In this document: positions 27,974-36,351 of the stretch, piece by piece | Layout: the number at the start of each line of letters is the position of its first letter | Position numbering within the stretch: position 1 is the stretch's first letter | Assembly (NCBI RefSeq): GCF_034555965.1 | Contig: NZ_JAYDCK010000003.1 | Span: forward strand, 3,038,001-3,102,000 | DNA: 64,000 nucleotides | Direction of reading: 5' to 3' | DNA from: Aquicoccus sp. G2-2 | GTDB lineage: Bacteria > Pseudomonadota > Alphaproteobacteria > Rhodobacterales > Rhodobacteraceae | The notes under the pieces: model-generated | What the model saw: only the letters and a program-made list of their open reading frames with translations | Told to the model about the DNA's origin: nothing | Database searches by the model: none | Position numbers and translations under genes: made by a program

Positions 27974-28575
27974 GGTTTTTGCCTTTCGTGCCAATGGTTA
28001 CGGTATCCGCGCCTCCACGATTGTCGGCAACGCGGGGGAATGCAAGTCAGGGGTGCATATTCGTACCCCGCACGTGTGCTGCAAAGTTGGTCCGACACGC
28101 ACAAGCCATATTGCGTCAAATCGACGCCGATCATATTATGTGCGCGCAACTGGGCCAAATGCCCCTTTCCGGATCGAGCTCTCCGATGTTCAGTGTCTCA
28201 CCGATGATTGAAGCGCCGTTTGATGAAACAGGCTTCGCACTCCCTGCCCGGCGATCCTTTTTTGATCGCGCCCTGCATCCGGGTTTGTTTGCCCTCGCAG
28301 CGACAAATACCCGAAATCTGGGCCATGATCCGTGTGATATCTGACCCTCGGATCGCTTTGGAACGCCTCCGTCAGGCAGCTTCCTTACGTCAACAAAGAT
28401 GCGCCCATCATGCAGTCGAACAATTCGCCCGGACCCAGCGTGCCAACAGGTTGCAGGAAACATCCCTGTAACGCGCTGCGCATTGCATCACTCCGGCGTG
28501 AGATCTCTGCGAGGCGGGGTCTGCTCATCCCTCCTTATCTTGACGCGGTTCACGCCGCACAATGCGGATAATATC
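27974..28575. other. 602-bp intergenic region with no supported gene
   Basis: Between the amidotransferase start and the DUF2306 gene I find only short overlapping frames without ribosome sites, domain motifs or typical codon use. No tRNA fold or clear hairpin terminator is seen. It must contain the promoter of the minus-strand amidotransferase gene and probably that of the DUF2306 gene. It could be a decayed gene. Confidence 0.5.
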
Positions 28576-29004
28576 ATGGTCTTCGCTCCTCTCTTCGCCG
28601 CCCCGCTCCCGGTCATTCTTCATGCATTTGCCGCGATGACGGCCTTCGCTCTCGGGTCTGTGCAACTCGTCGCCCCGAAAGGGACGTTGCCGCATCGCAC
28701 CATCGGCTGGATCTGGGTGCTGCTGATGGCGGCAGTTGCCGGTTCATCCTTCTTGATCCACACCATCTGTTCGTTCGGCTCGTTCAGCATCATTCACGGC
28801 TTGTCGCTGCTCACCTTGATGCTTCTGCCATTGGCAGTGCTGCATGCCCGAAATCACAGGGTGACCAAGCACAAGCGCGTCATGACGCTGCTATTTTTCG
28901 GCGCGCTTGTTGTGGCCGGGTTCTTCACCTTCTGGCCCGGTCGGATCATGCACGACATTGTTTTCGGTGAAACCACCCATCATGGCACATGCCAGATAGG
29001 CTGA
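28576..29004 (+). CDS. DUF2306 family membrane protein
   Basis: Small integral membrane protein of 142 residues with four helices: LPVILHAFAAMTAFALGSVQL, WIWVLLMAAVAGSSFLI, IIHGLSLLTLMLLPLAVLHA and VMTLLFFGALVVAGFFTFW. The signature PKGTLPHRTIGWIWV and a conserved HARNHRVTKHKR loop match DUF2306. Function is unknown; some relatives carry haem-binding-type His pairs, and several His are visible here. The frame is open from 28399, but 28576 starts the first helix. The ribosome site is weak. It converges on the acyl-CoA dehydrogenase gene. Confidence 0.8.
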   Translation: MVFAPLFAAPLPVILHAFAAMTAFALGSVQLVAPKGTLPHRTIGWIWVLLMAAVAGSSFLIHTICSFGSFSIIHGLSLLTLMLLPLAVLHARNHRVTKHKRVMTLLFFGALVVAGFFTFWPGRIMHDIVFGETTHHGTCQIG

Positions 29005-29058
29005 GCCTTGCGGAGCAATAGTGGGTCACAAAGCCCGGCCAAAGCCTTCGCCAGCGGT

Positions 29059-30228
29059 TCAGAACGAGCGGGGCAGGCCGAGGATGTGCTCGGCTACGTA
29101 AGACAGGATCAGGTTGGTCGAAATCGGCGCGACCTGATAAAGCCGGGTTTCGCGGAACTTGCGCTCGACATCGTATTCGCAGGCAAAGCCAAATCCGCCA
29201 TGAAACTGCAAACAGGCGTTCGCCGCTTCCCAGCTTGCTTTCGCGGCAAGGTATTTCGCCATGTTGGCCTCGGCCCCGCAAGGTTCGCCCGCGTCGAATT
29301 TGCGGCATGCTTCATAGCGCATCAGGTTGGCGGCTTCGATCTCGATATAGGCTTCGGCAATCGGGAACTGCACGCCCTGATTCTGTCCGATGGGGCGGCC
29401 GAACACCTCGCGGTTCTTGGTGTACTCCACCACCCTGTCGGTGAACCAATAGCCGTCGCCGATACATTCCGCCGCGATCAGGGTGCGCTCGGCATTCAGC
29501 CCGGTGAGGATGTATTTGAAGCCCTGCCCTTCCTCTCCGATCAGATTTTCCGCCGGGATTTCAAGATTGTCGAAGAAAAGCTCGTTGGTCTCGTGATTGA
29601 CCATGTTGAGGATCGGGCGCACCTGCATCCCGGCCTGCAACGCTTCTTTCACATCGACAAGGAAGATAGACAGACCTTGCGATTTCTTGCTGACTTTGGC
29701 CCGCGGTGTGGTGCGCGCCAGCAGGATCATCAGGTCGGAATGTTGCACCCGGCTGATGAACACCTTCTGGCCGTTGATCACATAGCGATCTCCCTTGCGC
29801 ACGGCGGTGGTTTTCAAGCTGGTGGTATCGGTGCCGGTGGTGGGTTCGGTCACGGCCATGGATTGCAGCCGCAATTCGCCGCTGGCGATGCGCGGCAGAT
29901 AGGCTTGCCGCTGCGTTTCGCTGCCGTGACGGATCAGGGTGTTCATGTTGTACATCTGCCCGTGGCAGGCACCGGAATTGCCGCCAGCACGGTTGATTTC
30001 TTCCATGATCACCGACGCCTCCGTCAGCCCCAACCCCGAGCCGCCATAGGCTTCGGGAATCAGCGCCGACATCCAGCCCTCGCGGGTCAGCGCCTCGACA
30101 AACTCCGCCGGATAGCCGCGCGCTTCGTCCACCTTGCGGTGATATTCCGGCGGGAAATCGGCACAAAGTGCGCGGATTCCGTCGCGCAGGTCGCTGTGTT
30201 GGTCGTGATGGCTGTCGATGTCTTTCAC
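29059..30228 (-). CDS. acyl-CoA dehydrogenase
   Basis: FAD enzyme of about 389 residues that introduces an alpha,beta double bond into an acyl-CoA. The N-terminal helical domain contains LIPEAYGGSGLGLTEASVIMEEI, the middle domain MAVTEPTTGTDTTSLKTTA, and the C-terminal helical domain DVERKFRETRLYQVAPIST and an N-terminal-to-C-terminal run typical of the family. The start is uncertain: an ATG at 30279 gives 406 residues without a ribosome site, while GTG at 30228 has GAGG eight bases upstream and fits family length. It is divergent from the CaiB-type CoA-transferase across about 260 bp, which suggests a joint role. Confidence 0.92.
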   Translation of the reverse strand: MKDIDSHHDQHSDLRDGIRALCADFPPEYHRKVDEARGYPAEFVEALTREGWMSALIPEAYGGSGLGLTEASVIMEEINRAGGNSGACHGQMYNMNTLIRHGSETQRQAYLPRIASGELRLQSMAVTEPTTGTDTTSLKTTAVRKGDRYVINGQKVFISRVQHSDLMILLARTTPRAKVSKKSQGLSIFLVDVKEALQAGMQVRPILNMVNHETNELFFDNLEIPAENLIGEEGQGFKYILTGLNAERTLIAAECIGDGYWFTDRVVEYTKNREVFGRPIGQNQGVQFPIAEAYIEIEAANLMRYEACRKFDAGEPCGAEANMAKYLAAKASWEAANACLQFHGGFGFACEYDVERKFRETRLYQVAPISTNLILSYVAEHILGLPRSF

Positions 30229-30486
30229 GGTATGCCTCGCGCGTTGCGGCTGTGGTTTCACCCGGTGCATGATGCACATCGCGCCCGCCAGTTTGAAATA
30301 GCATTTTTATTTTTCACTATAACGGAAACGAATAATATGCCGGTCACAGGCGTGGGGCTATCTGCTTTCGTTATGTCGGGTGGATAAAGCTGCTATTTGA
30401 TGTGATGGCTGGTTTGGTTGATCCTCCGGCTTGCGGATACGATGCCCGTTTGATGGGCCGGTCCAGATTTCGGCAAAGGGGGCACT

Positions 30487-31617
30487 ATGACAACTGGCGA
30501 TCTGGACGGGCTTCTTGTCGTATCGGTGGAGCAGGCCGTGGCGGCACCGCTGGTGTCTTCGCGCTTGGCCGAGGCGGGCGCGCGGGTCATCAAGGTGGAA
30601 CGTCCTGAGGGCGATTTCGCACGGGGTTATGATCGACTGGTGCATGGTGAGAGTGCCTATTTCGTCTGGCTTAACCGGGGCAAGGAATCAATCTGTCTTG
30701 ATTTGCGCGACCCGGCGTCAAAGGCGGTGCTTGCCAACATGTTGGCCAAGGCAGATGTGTTCATTCAAAACCTCGCCCCCGGTGCCATTGACCGGCTGGG
30801 CTTTGCCCCTGCTGATCTGCGTGCGGCCAATCCCCGGCTGATTACGGTTTCGATCTCGGGGTATGGCGATGACGGGCCTTACCGCGACATGAAGGCTTAT
30901 GATTTGTTGGTGCAGGCCGAAAGCGGCCTTTCCGCGATCACCGGCACGCCAGAGGCAATGGCGCGCGTTGGAATCTCGATTTGCGATATCGCGGCGGGCA
31001 TGACGGCCCACCAAGCGGTGCTTCAGGCGCTTTTCGCGCGGGAAAAGACCGGGCAGGGGCGGCATGTTTCGGTGTCACTGTTTCATGTTTTGGCCGACTG
31101 GATGAATGTGCCTTATCTGCAATATGCCTATGGCGGCAAAACGCCGCCGCGCAACGGACTCAATCACCCGACCATCGCGCCTTACGGTGCCTATGCCGAC
31201 GCGGAGGGGCGCGAGGTTCTGCTTTCGATCCAGAGCGAACGTGAATGGGGCGTGTTCTGCGACAAGGTGCTGGAACAGCCAACGTTGGCCAATGATCCAA
31301 GATTTGAAGACAACTCGGCGCGGGTTGCGAACCGGGCCGAGTTGAACACCATCATCGAAGACCTGTTCGCCACGATGGCGCGGGTGACAATCATCGAGCG
31401 GCTGAACGAGGCGCGGATTGCCTATGGCCGCATTTCCGGCATGGAGGATCTCGTTGCCCATCCGCAAAACCGGCATGTCGTGGTGGAAACGCCCACCGGG
31501 CCGGTCAGAATGCTGGCGCCCGGAGCGGTTCTTGACGGCGGCGTGCCTGAACTTGGGCCGGTGCCCGCGCTGGGCGCGCAGACGAAGGCGCTACTGACCG
31601 AGTTTGGGGACGAGTGA
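30487..31617 (+). CDS. CaiB/BaiF family (class III) CoA-transferase
   Basis: Enzyme of 376 residues that moves CoA between carboxylic acids. Family stretches: AAPLVSSRLAEAGARVIKVERPEGDFAR, YFVWLNRGKESICLDLR, and the catalytic Asp139 in YDLLVQAESGLSAITG. Later come GQGRHVSVSLFHVLADW and HPTIAPYGAY. AAAGGGGGCACT precedes the ATG. It is divergent from an acyl-CoA dehydrogenase and followed by a LysR gene, so it probably activates an acid for beta-oxidation-like breakdown; the acid is unknown. Confidence 0.93.
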   Translation: MTTGDLDGLLVVSVEQAVAAPLVSSRLAEAGARVIKVERPEGDFARGYDRLVHGESAYFVWLNRGKESICLDLRDPASKAVLANMLAKADVFIQNLAPGAIDRLGFAPADLRAANPRLITVSISGYGDDGPYRDMKAYDLLVQAESGLSAITGTPEAMARVGISICDIAAGMTAHQAVLQALFAREKTGQGRHVSVSLFHVLADWMNVPYLQYAYGGKTPPRNGLNHPTIAPYGAYADAEGREVLLSIQSEREWGVFCDKVLEQPTLANDPRFEDNSARVANRAELNTIIEDLFATMARVTIIERLNEARIAYGRISGMEDLVAHPQNRHVVVETPTGPVRMLAPGAVLDGGVPELGPVPALGAQTKALLTEFGDE

Positions 31618-31704
31618 GCCGGGCCTGCTGTTCGAGCGATACAGCTGACGTGATCCGCCCCGGCACAGATCGGATATTCGTGGCGCAACACTAGCTCCAT
31701 ATTA

Positions 31705-31734
31705 TTGCTGCATTCCTGTCGAACTTCATATAAT
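31705..31734 (+). promoter_or_regulatory. sigma70-type promoter of LysR gene
   Basis: TTGCTG at 31705-31710 and a consensus TATAAT at 31729-31734 are separated by 18 bp and lie just ahead of the LysR ATG at 31743. The -10 is so close to the start codon that the leader would be almost absent, so this may serve a leaderless or very short-leader message. Confidence 0.45.
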
Positions 31735-31742
31735 GAAACGCG

Positions 31743-32702
31743 ATGGATATTCGTCAACTTCGCTATTTCGTCGCCATCGTCGAGCATGGTTCCTTCTCGC
31801 GTGCAGCCGAGGCCGTGCATGTCGCCCAGCCCGCGCTTTCACTGCATGTGCGCAACATGGAAGCCGAGCTTGATACAAAACTGCTGTTTCGCAACCCCAA
31901 AGGTGTGGTGCCCACCGAAGCGGGAGAGATCCTGTTGCGCAACGCCCGGATCATCCTTGATCAGCTCACCGTCACTGAAGAGGAAGTGCGTGGTCACGAG
32001 AATGACCCGTCCGGGGTTGTCCGTTTGGGTCTTCCCGGCACGATCAGTGAGATTCTGTCTGTGCCGCTGATTATGGCGGCGCGCAGTCGCTATCCGAAAG
32101 TCGAATTGCGGATTGCCGAAGCGATGAGTGGTTTCGTTCTGGAATGGCTGAGTGAATCGCGGATTGATCTGGCGGTGATCTATCGCAACGTAAACGAGAA
32201 CGGACTCGCCTCCGTTGAACTACTGGAGGAAGATCTGGTCTTCTTCGCGCCATCGCAAGGGTTGAATGACAAAGGCATCTTGCCAGCCGCAGACGCCACG
32301 CCGGAACTGGCCGAGGTCGCCCATCTGCCGCTTATTGTGCCTGCCAAGACGCATGGTTTGCGCATGTTGATCGACAACCACGCCAATGCCACAGGGGTTG
32401 CTTTGAACGTGGCGATTGAAGTCGATTCCTACGCCAACATCAAAGAACTTGTCAGCGCCGGGTTGGGGTGTTCCATCCTGCCGCTCAACGCGATTTCGCG
32501 CGAAGTCGCCGCCGGGCGGCTGACGAGCTGGCGAACCCGCGATACGCCTCTGCGTCGGTCGGCCTTCATGGCCTATCCCGTTGCCCGCCCGATGACCAAT
32601 GCTGTCACTGCGATCCGCAACCTTGCGGAAGACGTGCTTCGGGATTTGGCGCGCAACGGGAGTTGGATCGGCGCGCGGGTGCTGCCTGTCGAGCCGGATT
32701 GA
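31743..32702 (+). CDS. LysR-family transcriptional regulator
   Basis: Regulator of 319 residues. The N-terminal helix-turn-helix is canonical: MDIRQLRYFVAIVEHGSFSRAAEAVHVAQPALS, then LLFRNPKGVVPTEAG. The effector domain follows (GVVRLGLPGTISEILSVPLI). It resembles the nitrogen/aromatic-acid type of LysR in overall layout, but the ligand cannot be named. It follows the CoA-transferase by about 125 bp on the same strand and has its own promoter-like element. Probable targets are the CoA-transferase/acyl-CoA dehydrogenase region or the SDR gene downstream. Confidence 0.93.
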   Translation: MDIRQLRYFVAIVEHGSFSRAAEAVHVAQPALSLHVRNMEAELDTKLLFRNPKGVVPTEAGEILLRNARIILDQLTVTEEEVRGHENDPSGVVRLGLPGTISEILSVPLIMAARSRYPKVELRIAEAMSGFVLEWLSESRIDLAVIYRNVNENGLASVELLEEDLVFFAPSQGLNDKGILPAADATPELAEVAHLPLIVPAKTHGLRMLIDNHANATGVALNVAIEVDSYANIKELVSAGLGCSILPLNAISREVAAGRLTSWRTRDTPLRRSAFMAYPVARPMTNAVTAIRNLAEDVLRDLARNGSWIGARVLPVEPD

Positions 32703-33043
32703 ACCCGCGGCCGGGTGCTGCGCGCTGGTATAAGCTGTTCATGGGGGTAAATGCCGGCTGCCAGAACATTTCCCTATGGGGGGAGCGAATTTCTGCATTT
32801 GTTATACGGCGAATTTGCCTGCCAGTATCTCTTTATTCCGACAAGCAATGGGGCGAGCCGGGAGCGATATAAGACAACACGTAAATGCCGGGCGCAGCCT
32901 GCCAGTGACCGCCCCCGAGGGCGGCGAAACTGGCCTGCCGATTGGCGAGGTCAGAAACCCGGCAATGGCTGCAAAAGGGCTTGAGGCGCTGAGTGCCACG
33001 CTCATCAAACACGACTGAACCGAGAAGATTGAGGGAGAAATTC
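32703..33043. other. 341-bp gap upstream of SDR gene
   Basis: No convincing gene. A frame of about 80 codons (32776-33018) lacks a ribosome site and a recognisable domain. A ten-base direct repeat (TAAATGCCGG) occurs at 32748-32757 and 32882-32891. AT-richer sequence at 32790-32880 may hold the promoter of the SDR gene. Confidence 0.4.
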
Positions 33044-33808
33044 ATGACTGCAACCGAGGGCCGGATGGCCGGAAAAATCGCAATCGTCACCGGGGCAGGG
33101 GGCGGCTTTGGCGAAGGGATAGCCAAGCTTTTTGCCAAGGAGGGCGCCAAGGTTGGCGTGCTTGACCTGCGTGCTGATGCTGCCGAGCGGGTGGCGGGCG
33201 AGATTGGCGGCAACGCCATCGCATTGGCCGCTGACGTGACCTCGCACGCCGAAATGGACGCCGCCGTGCAAAAAGTGACGGATGCGTTTGGTGCGCCGAA
33301 TGTTCTGATCAACAATGCCGGATGGACACACCGCAACAAGCCAATGCTTGAAGTGACGGAAGAAGAGTTTGACAAGGTTTATGCGATCAACGTGAAGGCA
33401 CTTTTCCACGCGGCCAACATCATCGTGCCGATCATGCGCGAGATTGGCGGTGGTTCGATCGTCAATATCGGCTCGGTAGCGGGTATTCGGCCACGGCCGG
33501 GGCTGACATGGTATAACTCGACCAAGGGCGCGGTGAACATCCTGTCGCAATCCATGGCGGTTGAACTGGCGCCGGACAATATCCGCGTCAATTCGATTTG
33601 CCCGGTGATGGGCGAAACCGGCCTTCTGGAAGCTTTCATGGGTCTGCCGGACACGCCGGAAAACCGGAAGAAATTCCTCGCCACAATTCCGATGGGCCGG
33701 ATGTCCACGCCAGAGGATATCGCGCGTGCAACGCTCTATCTCGCGTCTGATGATGCCGAGTTCATCACTGGTGTTCTGATGCCGGTCGATGGCGGGCGTA
33801 CGGTCTGA
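33044..33808 (+). CDS. SDR family oxidoreductase
   Basis: Short-chain NAD(P)H-dependent alcohol dehydrogenase or 3-oxoacyl reductase of 254 residues. Cofactor motif TGAGGGFGEG (residues 16-25), NNAG in LINNAGWTHRN, catalytic Ser in IVNIGSVAG and YxxxK in WYNSTKGAVN, and the C-terminal PVDGGRTV. All catalytic residues are present. GAGGGAGAAA precedes the ATG; an earlier frame start at 32993 lacks one. A 10-bp stem hairpin follows. It lies just before the ABC importer operon and likely oxidises the imported compound or a derivative. Confidence 0.92.
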   Translation: MTATEGRMAGKIAIVTGAGGGFGEGIAKLFAKEGAKVGVLDLRADAAERVAGEIGGNAIALAADVTSHAEMDAAVQKVTDAFGAPNVLINNAGWTHRNKPMLEVTEEEFDKVYAINVKALFHAANIIVPIMREIGGGSIVNIGSVAGIRPRPGLTWYNSTKGAVNILSQSMAVELAPDNIRVNSICPVMGETGLLEAFMGLPDTPENRKKFLATIPMGRMSTPEDIARATLYLASDDAEFITGVLMPVDGGRTV

Positions 33809-33841
33809 GGATCAGCGGTGAACGAGAGACAAACATGATGG

Positions 33842-33879
33842 AACGGGTGCCATGTCGATTCAGGCAAGCGGCACCCGTT
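33842..33879 (+). terminator. hairpin after SDR gene
   Basis: AACGGGTGCC and GGCACCCGTT form a perfect 10-bp stem with an 18-base loop, 34 bp after the SDR stop. No long T-run follows. Confidence 0.55.
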
Positions 33880-33932
33880 TCACCCGCCGCAAAACGAAGC
33901 AGGTGTGGGGCGGAACAAAGTGATCTGTGAAC

Positions 33933-33960
33933 AAAATGATAATTGACTCAGAAATCATTT
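33933..33960. promoter_or_regulatory. 28-bp element, copy 1, upstream of ABC operon (putative TetR operator)
   Basis: Identical over 28 bp to 42670-42697. It contains inverted arms AAATGAT and ATCATTT separated by 13 bp, with TTGACT inside that could be a -35 box. It lies about 140 bp before the first permease gene. The core TGACTC-N3-AATCAT also occurs at 51729-51743. Binding by one of the two TetR proteins of the cluster is inferred. Confidence 0.65.
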
Positions 33961-34098
33961 TGAACTCTCATGCGATCAAAGGGCCGCCGGGACCGGCGCT
34001 GCACGATGCGGGAACGGGGATGCACAAAGGCAAATCACGCTGCATCGAAAGACAGTCAGGCACGGGCTTTGACCGTTCGCCGGAGTGAGGGGAGAAGA

Positions 34099-35151
34099 AT
34101 GGACGACCACACGGACAACAGCCAGGCAGGTGCGCAGGCAACAAGCCGCAAAGGCCCGCTGGCTGCCATGATGGGGGTCATGGGCAAAGGCGGGTTCGAT
34201 CAGTTGCGGATCGTGACGCTGCTTTTTCTGGTGATCTTCGTGCTTTATGCGATCATTCTTCCGGGCTTTTTCTCGGTCGGCAATCTTCTGACGCTGATGC
34301 GGACCGTGGCGGTGCTTGGTATTCTTGGCCTTGGTATGGCGGTCGTGGTGATCGGGCGCGGCATTGACCTTTCCATGATTGCTTCACTTGCGGTGCCTTC
34401 GGCTCTGGTTCTCACACTCGCCGCAAGGGGCTATGGCGTGGTGCCCTCGTTGGGGGTTGGCCTGATGATGGCGGTGGCAATCGGGCTGTTGAACGGAATT
34501 CTTGTCGCCTATGCCGAAATCCCCTCGCTATTCACCACTCTGGCGGTTGGCATTGGTGTGGCCGGGATCGGCCAGATCGGTGTTTTCGATTATGAGATTG
34601 TCTCATGGCCGCCCGTCTTGGATGGTATCGCATGGATCGGAAGGGGGAGTATTTACGGCATTCCCTATTCGGTGCTGGCCTTCGTGGTGGCGGCCATCGT
34701 GATTGACACTTTCTTGCGGCGCACGCGGTTGGGAATGTTCTGCTATGCCTCGGGCGATAATCCGGGGGCCACCCGGCTTGCCGGTATTCCGCTGCGGCCG
34801 GTGCTGGTGCTGCAATATATCATTTCGGCCTGTGTCGCGTTCTTTGCTGGCATGGTGCTTGCCGCGTCTTCGGCCAGCATGGACACACGGATATTCAACC
34901 TGACATGGATTTATGACGTGATCCTGGTCGTGGTGCTTGGCGGGATCGGCCTTTCCGGCGGGCGCGGTGGCGTCATTAACGTTGTGATTGGCACGCTTTT
35001 GATCGGCACGATTATGAACGGGCTGACCATCATGAATGTCTCGTTCGAGATGCAAAATCTGGTGCGCGGCCTCGTGCTGTTGCTTGCCGTTCTGGCCGAC
35101 AGCCTGATCAATCCGCGTAACGAAGAAACCGCACAACAAGGCGATATTTGA
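34099..35151 (+). CDS. sugar-type ABC transporter permease (RbsC family)
   Basis: Membrane subunit of 350 residues with about eight to ten helices. The family loop VVVIGRGIDLSMIASLAVPSA and the coupling region DTFLRRTRLGMFCYASGDNPGATRLAGIP match ribose-type permeases. GAGGGGAGAAGA precedes ATG at 34099; the frame is open from 33970. It is the first gene of an importer unit (permease, binding protein, permease fusion, propeller, ATPase) and lies behind the 28-bp element. Confidence 0.92.
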   Translation: MDDHTDNSQAGAQATSRKGPLAAMMGVMGKGGFDQLRIVTLLFLVIFVLYAIILPGFFSVGNLLTLMRTVAVLGILGLGMAVVVIGRGIDLSMIASLAVPSALVLTLAARGYGVVPSLGVGLMMAVAIGLLNGILVAYAEIPSLFTTLAVGIGVAGIGQIGVFDYEIVSWPPVLDGIAWIGRGSIYGIPYSVLAFVVAAIVIDTFLRRTRLGMFCYASGDNPGATRLAGIPLRPVLVLQYIISACVAFFAGMVLAASSASMDTRIFNLTWIYDVILVVVLGGIGLSGGRGGVINVVIGTLLIGTIMNGLTIMNVSFEMQNLVRGLVLLLAVLADSLINPRNEETAQQGDI

Positions 35152-35219
35152 GAATCTCCGCCCCGCAACCCGGCAGTGAGGTCGGTTGCGGTGGGGATAA
35201 CATAAAGGGAGGACCCACT

Positions 35220-36230
35220 ATGAAGAAATTATTGAAACTGGGCACAGCAGCGGCACTTGCGACGCTTTGCGGGACCGCGCATCTACAGGCGCAAGCCAGC
35301 ATGGATGACCCGCTGCGCGATGCGTATTATGAGAACCTCAAGGGGCGGAAAGTTGTTTTCGTGCCGGTGTTCATGGGCCTTGATCTGACCGAAGGCTGGT
35401 CAAAGATCATGGCGCGTCAGGCCAAGGAGCTCGGCTATGACTACGAGGTTCGCAACTCGAACTTCAATACCGCTGCCGGGGCGCAAACGCTGACCTCGCT
35501 TATCAGCGAAAAACCTGACGTGATCGTGGTGCAGAACCCGGATGTGCAATCCTATGCCAAATTGCTTCAGCGCGCCGAAAAAGCGGGCATCCACGTGATC
35601 CAGCTCAACATGAAGACCAACTATCAGACCACAGGTTTCGTTGGTGCGGATGTTGAACTGATTGGTGAGAAGCAGGCGGAAGCCGCAGTGGAAAAATGTG
35701 GCCACAGCGAAACTCCCGGCAAGGTTCTGGTTCTTGCTGGCCCGCCAACCAGCCCGTTCTCGGCCTATATGCTGAAAGGCTATGAGAATATCCTGAACGA
35801 CAATCCGAAGGTGAACATCGTTTCGGTGCAATCGACCGGCGATTACGAATCTTCCAAGGCCAAGTCGATCACCCAAGTGGTGCTTCAACAGCACCCCGAT
35901 CTCTGCGCCATTCTTGGTGTCTGGGACAATACGGATGTCGGCACTGCGGCGGCGCTGAAAGAGGCGGGCAAGACCGATCAGGTTCTGGTGACAACCTCTG
36001 GCGGCGGTGGTGAACTGGCCTGCAAAGGCCTGCGTGAAAACATGTGGCAATACTACGTCAGCTATGACGTGCCGGGGCAGGGCCGCGATCTGAACGCGCT
36101 GATCATGGCGGCGATGCAGGACAAGAACCCGGTCGGGAGCACCAAGACGGTACTTTATACGCCGCTGGTCACCTACACGCCGGAAACGCTGGGCGATGAG
36201 CGTTGCTGGACGCTCGACACGCTTCGCTAA
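35220..36230 (+). CDS. sugar-type ABC transporter substrate-binding protein
   Basis: Periplasmic binding protein of 336 residues with a signal peptide (AAALATLCGTAHLQAQA). Peripla_BP_4-type layout: KVVFVPVFMGLDLTEGW opens the first lobe, LTSLISEKPDVIVVQNPDVQSYAKLLQRAEKAGIHVI closes a classic ribose-binding repeat, and CAILGVWDNTDVGTAAALKEAGK is in the second lobe. Two or three Cys occur in the second lobe (CGH, LCAIL, LACKG). GGGAGGACC precedes the ATG. The ligand is unknown; it need not be a simple sugar given the CoA-related genes around it. Confidence 0.92.
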   Translation: MKKLLKLGTAAALATLCGTAHLQAQASMDDPLRDAYYENLKGRKVVFVPVFMGLDLTEGWSKIMARQAKELGYDYEVRNSNFNTAAGAQTLTSLISEKPDVIVVQNPDVQSYAKLLQRAEKAGIHVIQLNMKTNYQTTGFVGADVELIGEKQAEAAVEKCGHSETPGKVLVLAGPPTSPFSAYMLKGYENILNDNPKVNIVSVQSTGDYESSKAKSITQVVLQQHPDLCAILGVWDNTDVGTAAALKEAGKTDQVLVTTSGGGGELACKGLRENMWQYYVSYDVPGQGRDLNALIMAAMQDKNPVGSTKTVLYTPLVTYTPETLGDERCWTLDTLR

Positions 36231-36351
36231 GCGGGCTTGCGTGCCGCTTGGCGCGCTCTGAACAAGGCTCTTCCCGGTGTGTTTTATGCGCCGGGGAGAT
36301 GCCGAACCAACCTGAATTTCCAACCAACGGCCGGTTCGAGGCAAGGACATC

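Noticed and set aside
28131..28463. Possible small minus-strand gene in the 27974-28575 gap
   Set aside because: Starts without a ribosome site, no domain, and codon use differs from neighbours; at best a remnant.
29008..30387. A 459-codon open frame antisense to the acyl-CoA dehydrogenase
   Set aside because: It mirrors the codon pattern of the real gene, has no ribosome site or domain, and the minus-strand gene is unmistakable.
32776..33018. Possible 80-residue protein upstream of the SDR gene
   Set aside because: No ribosome site, no recognised family, overlaps the likely promoter.
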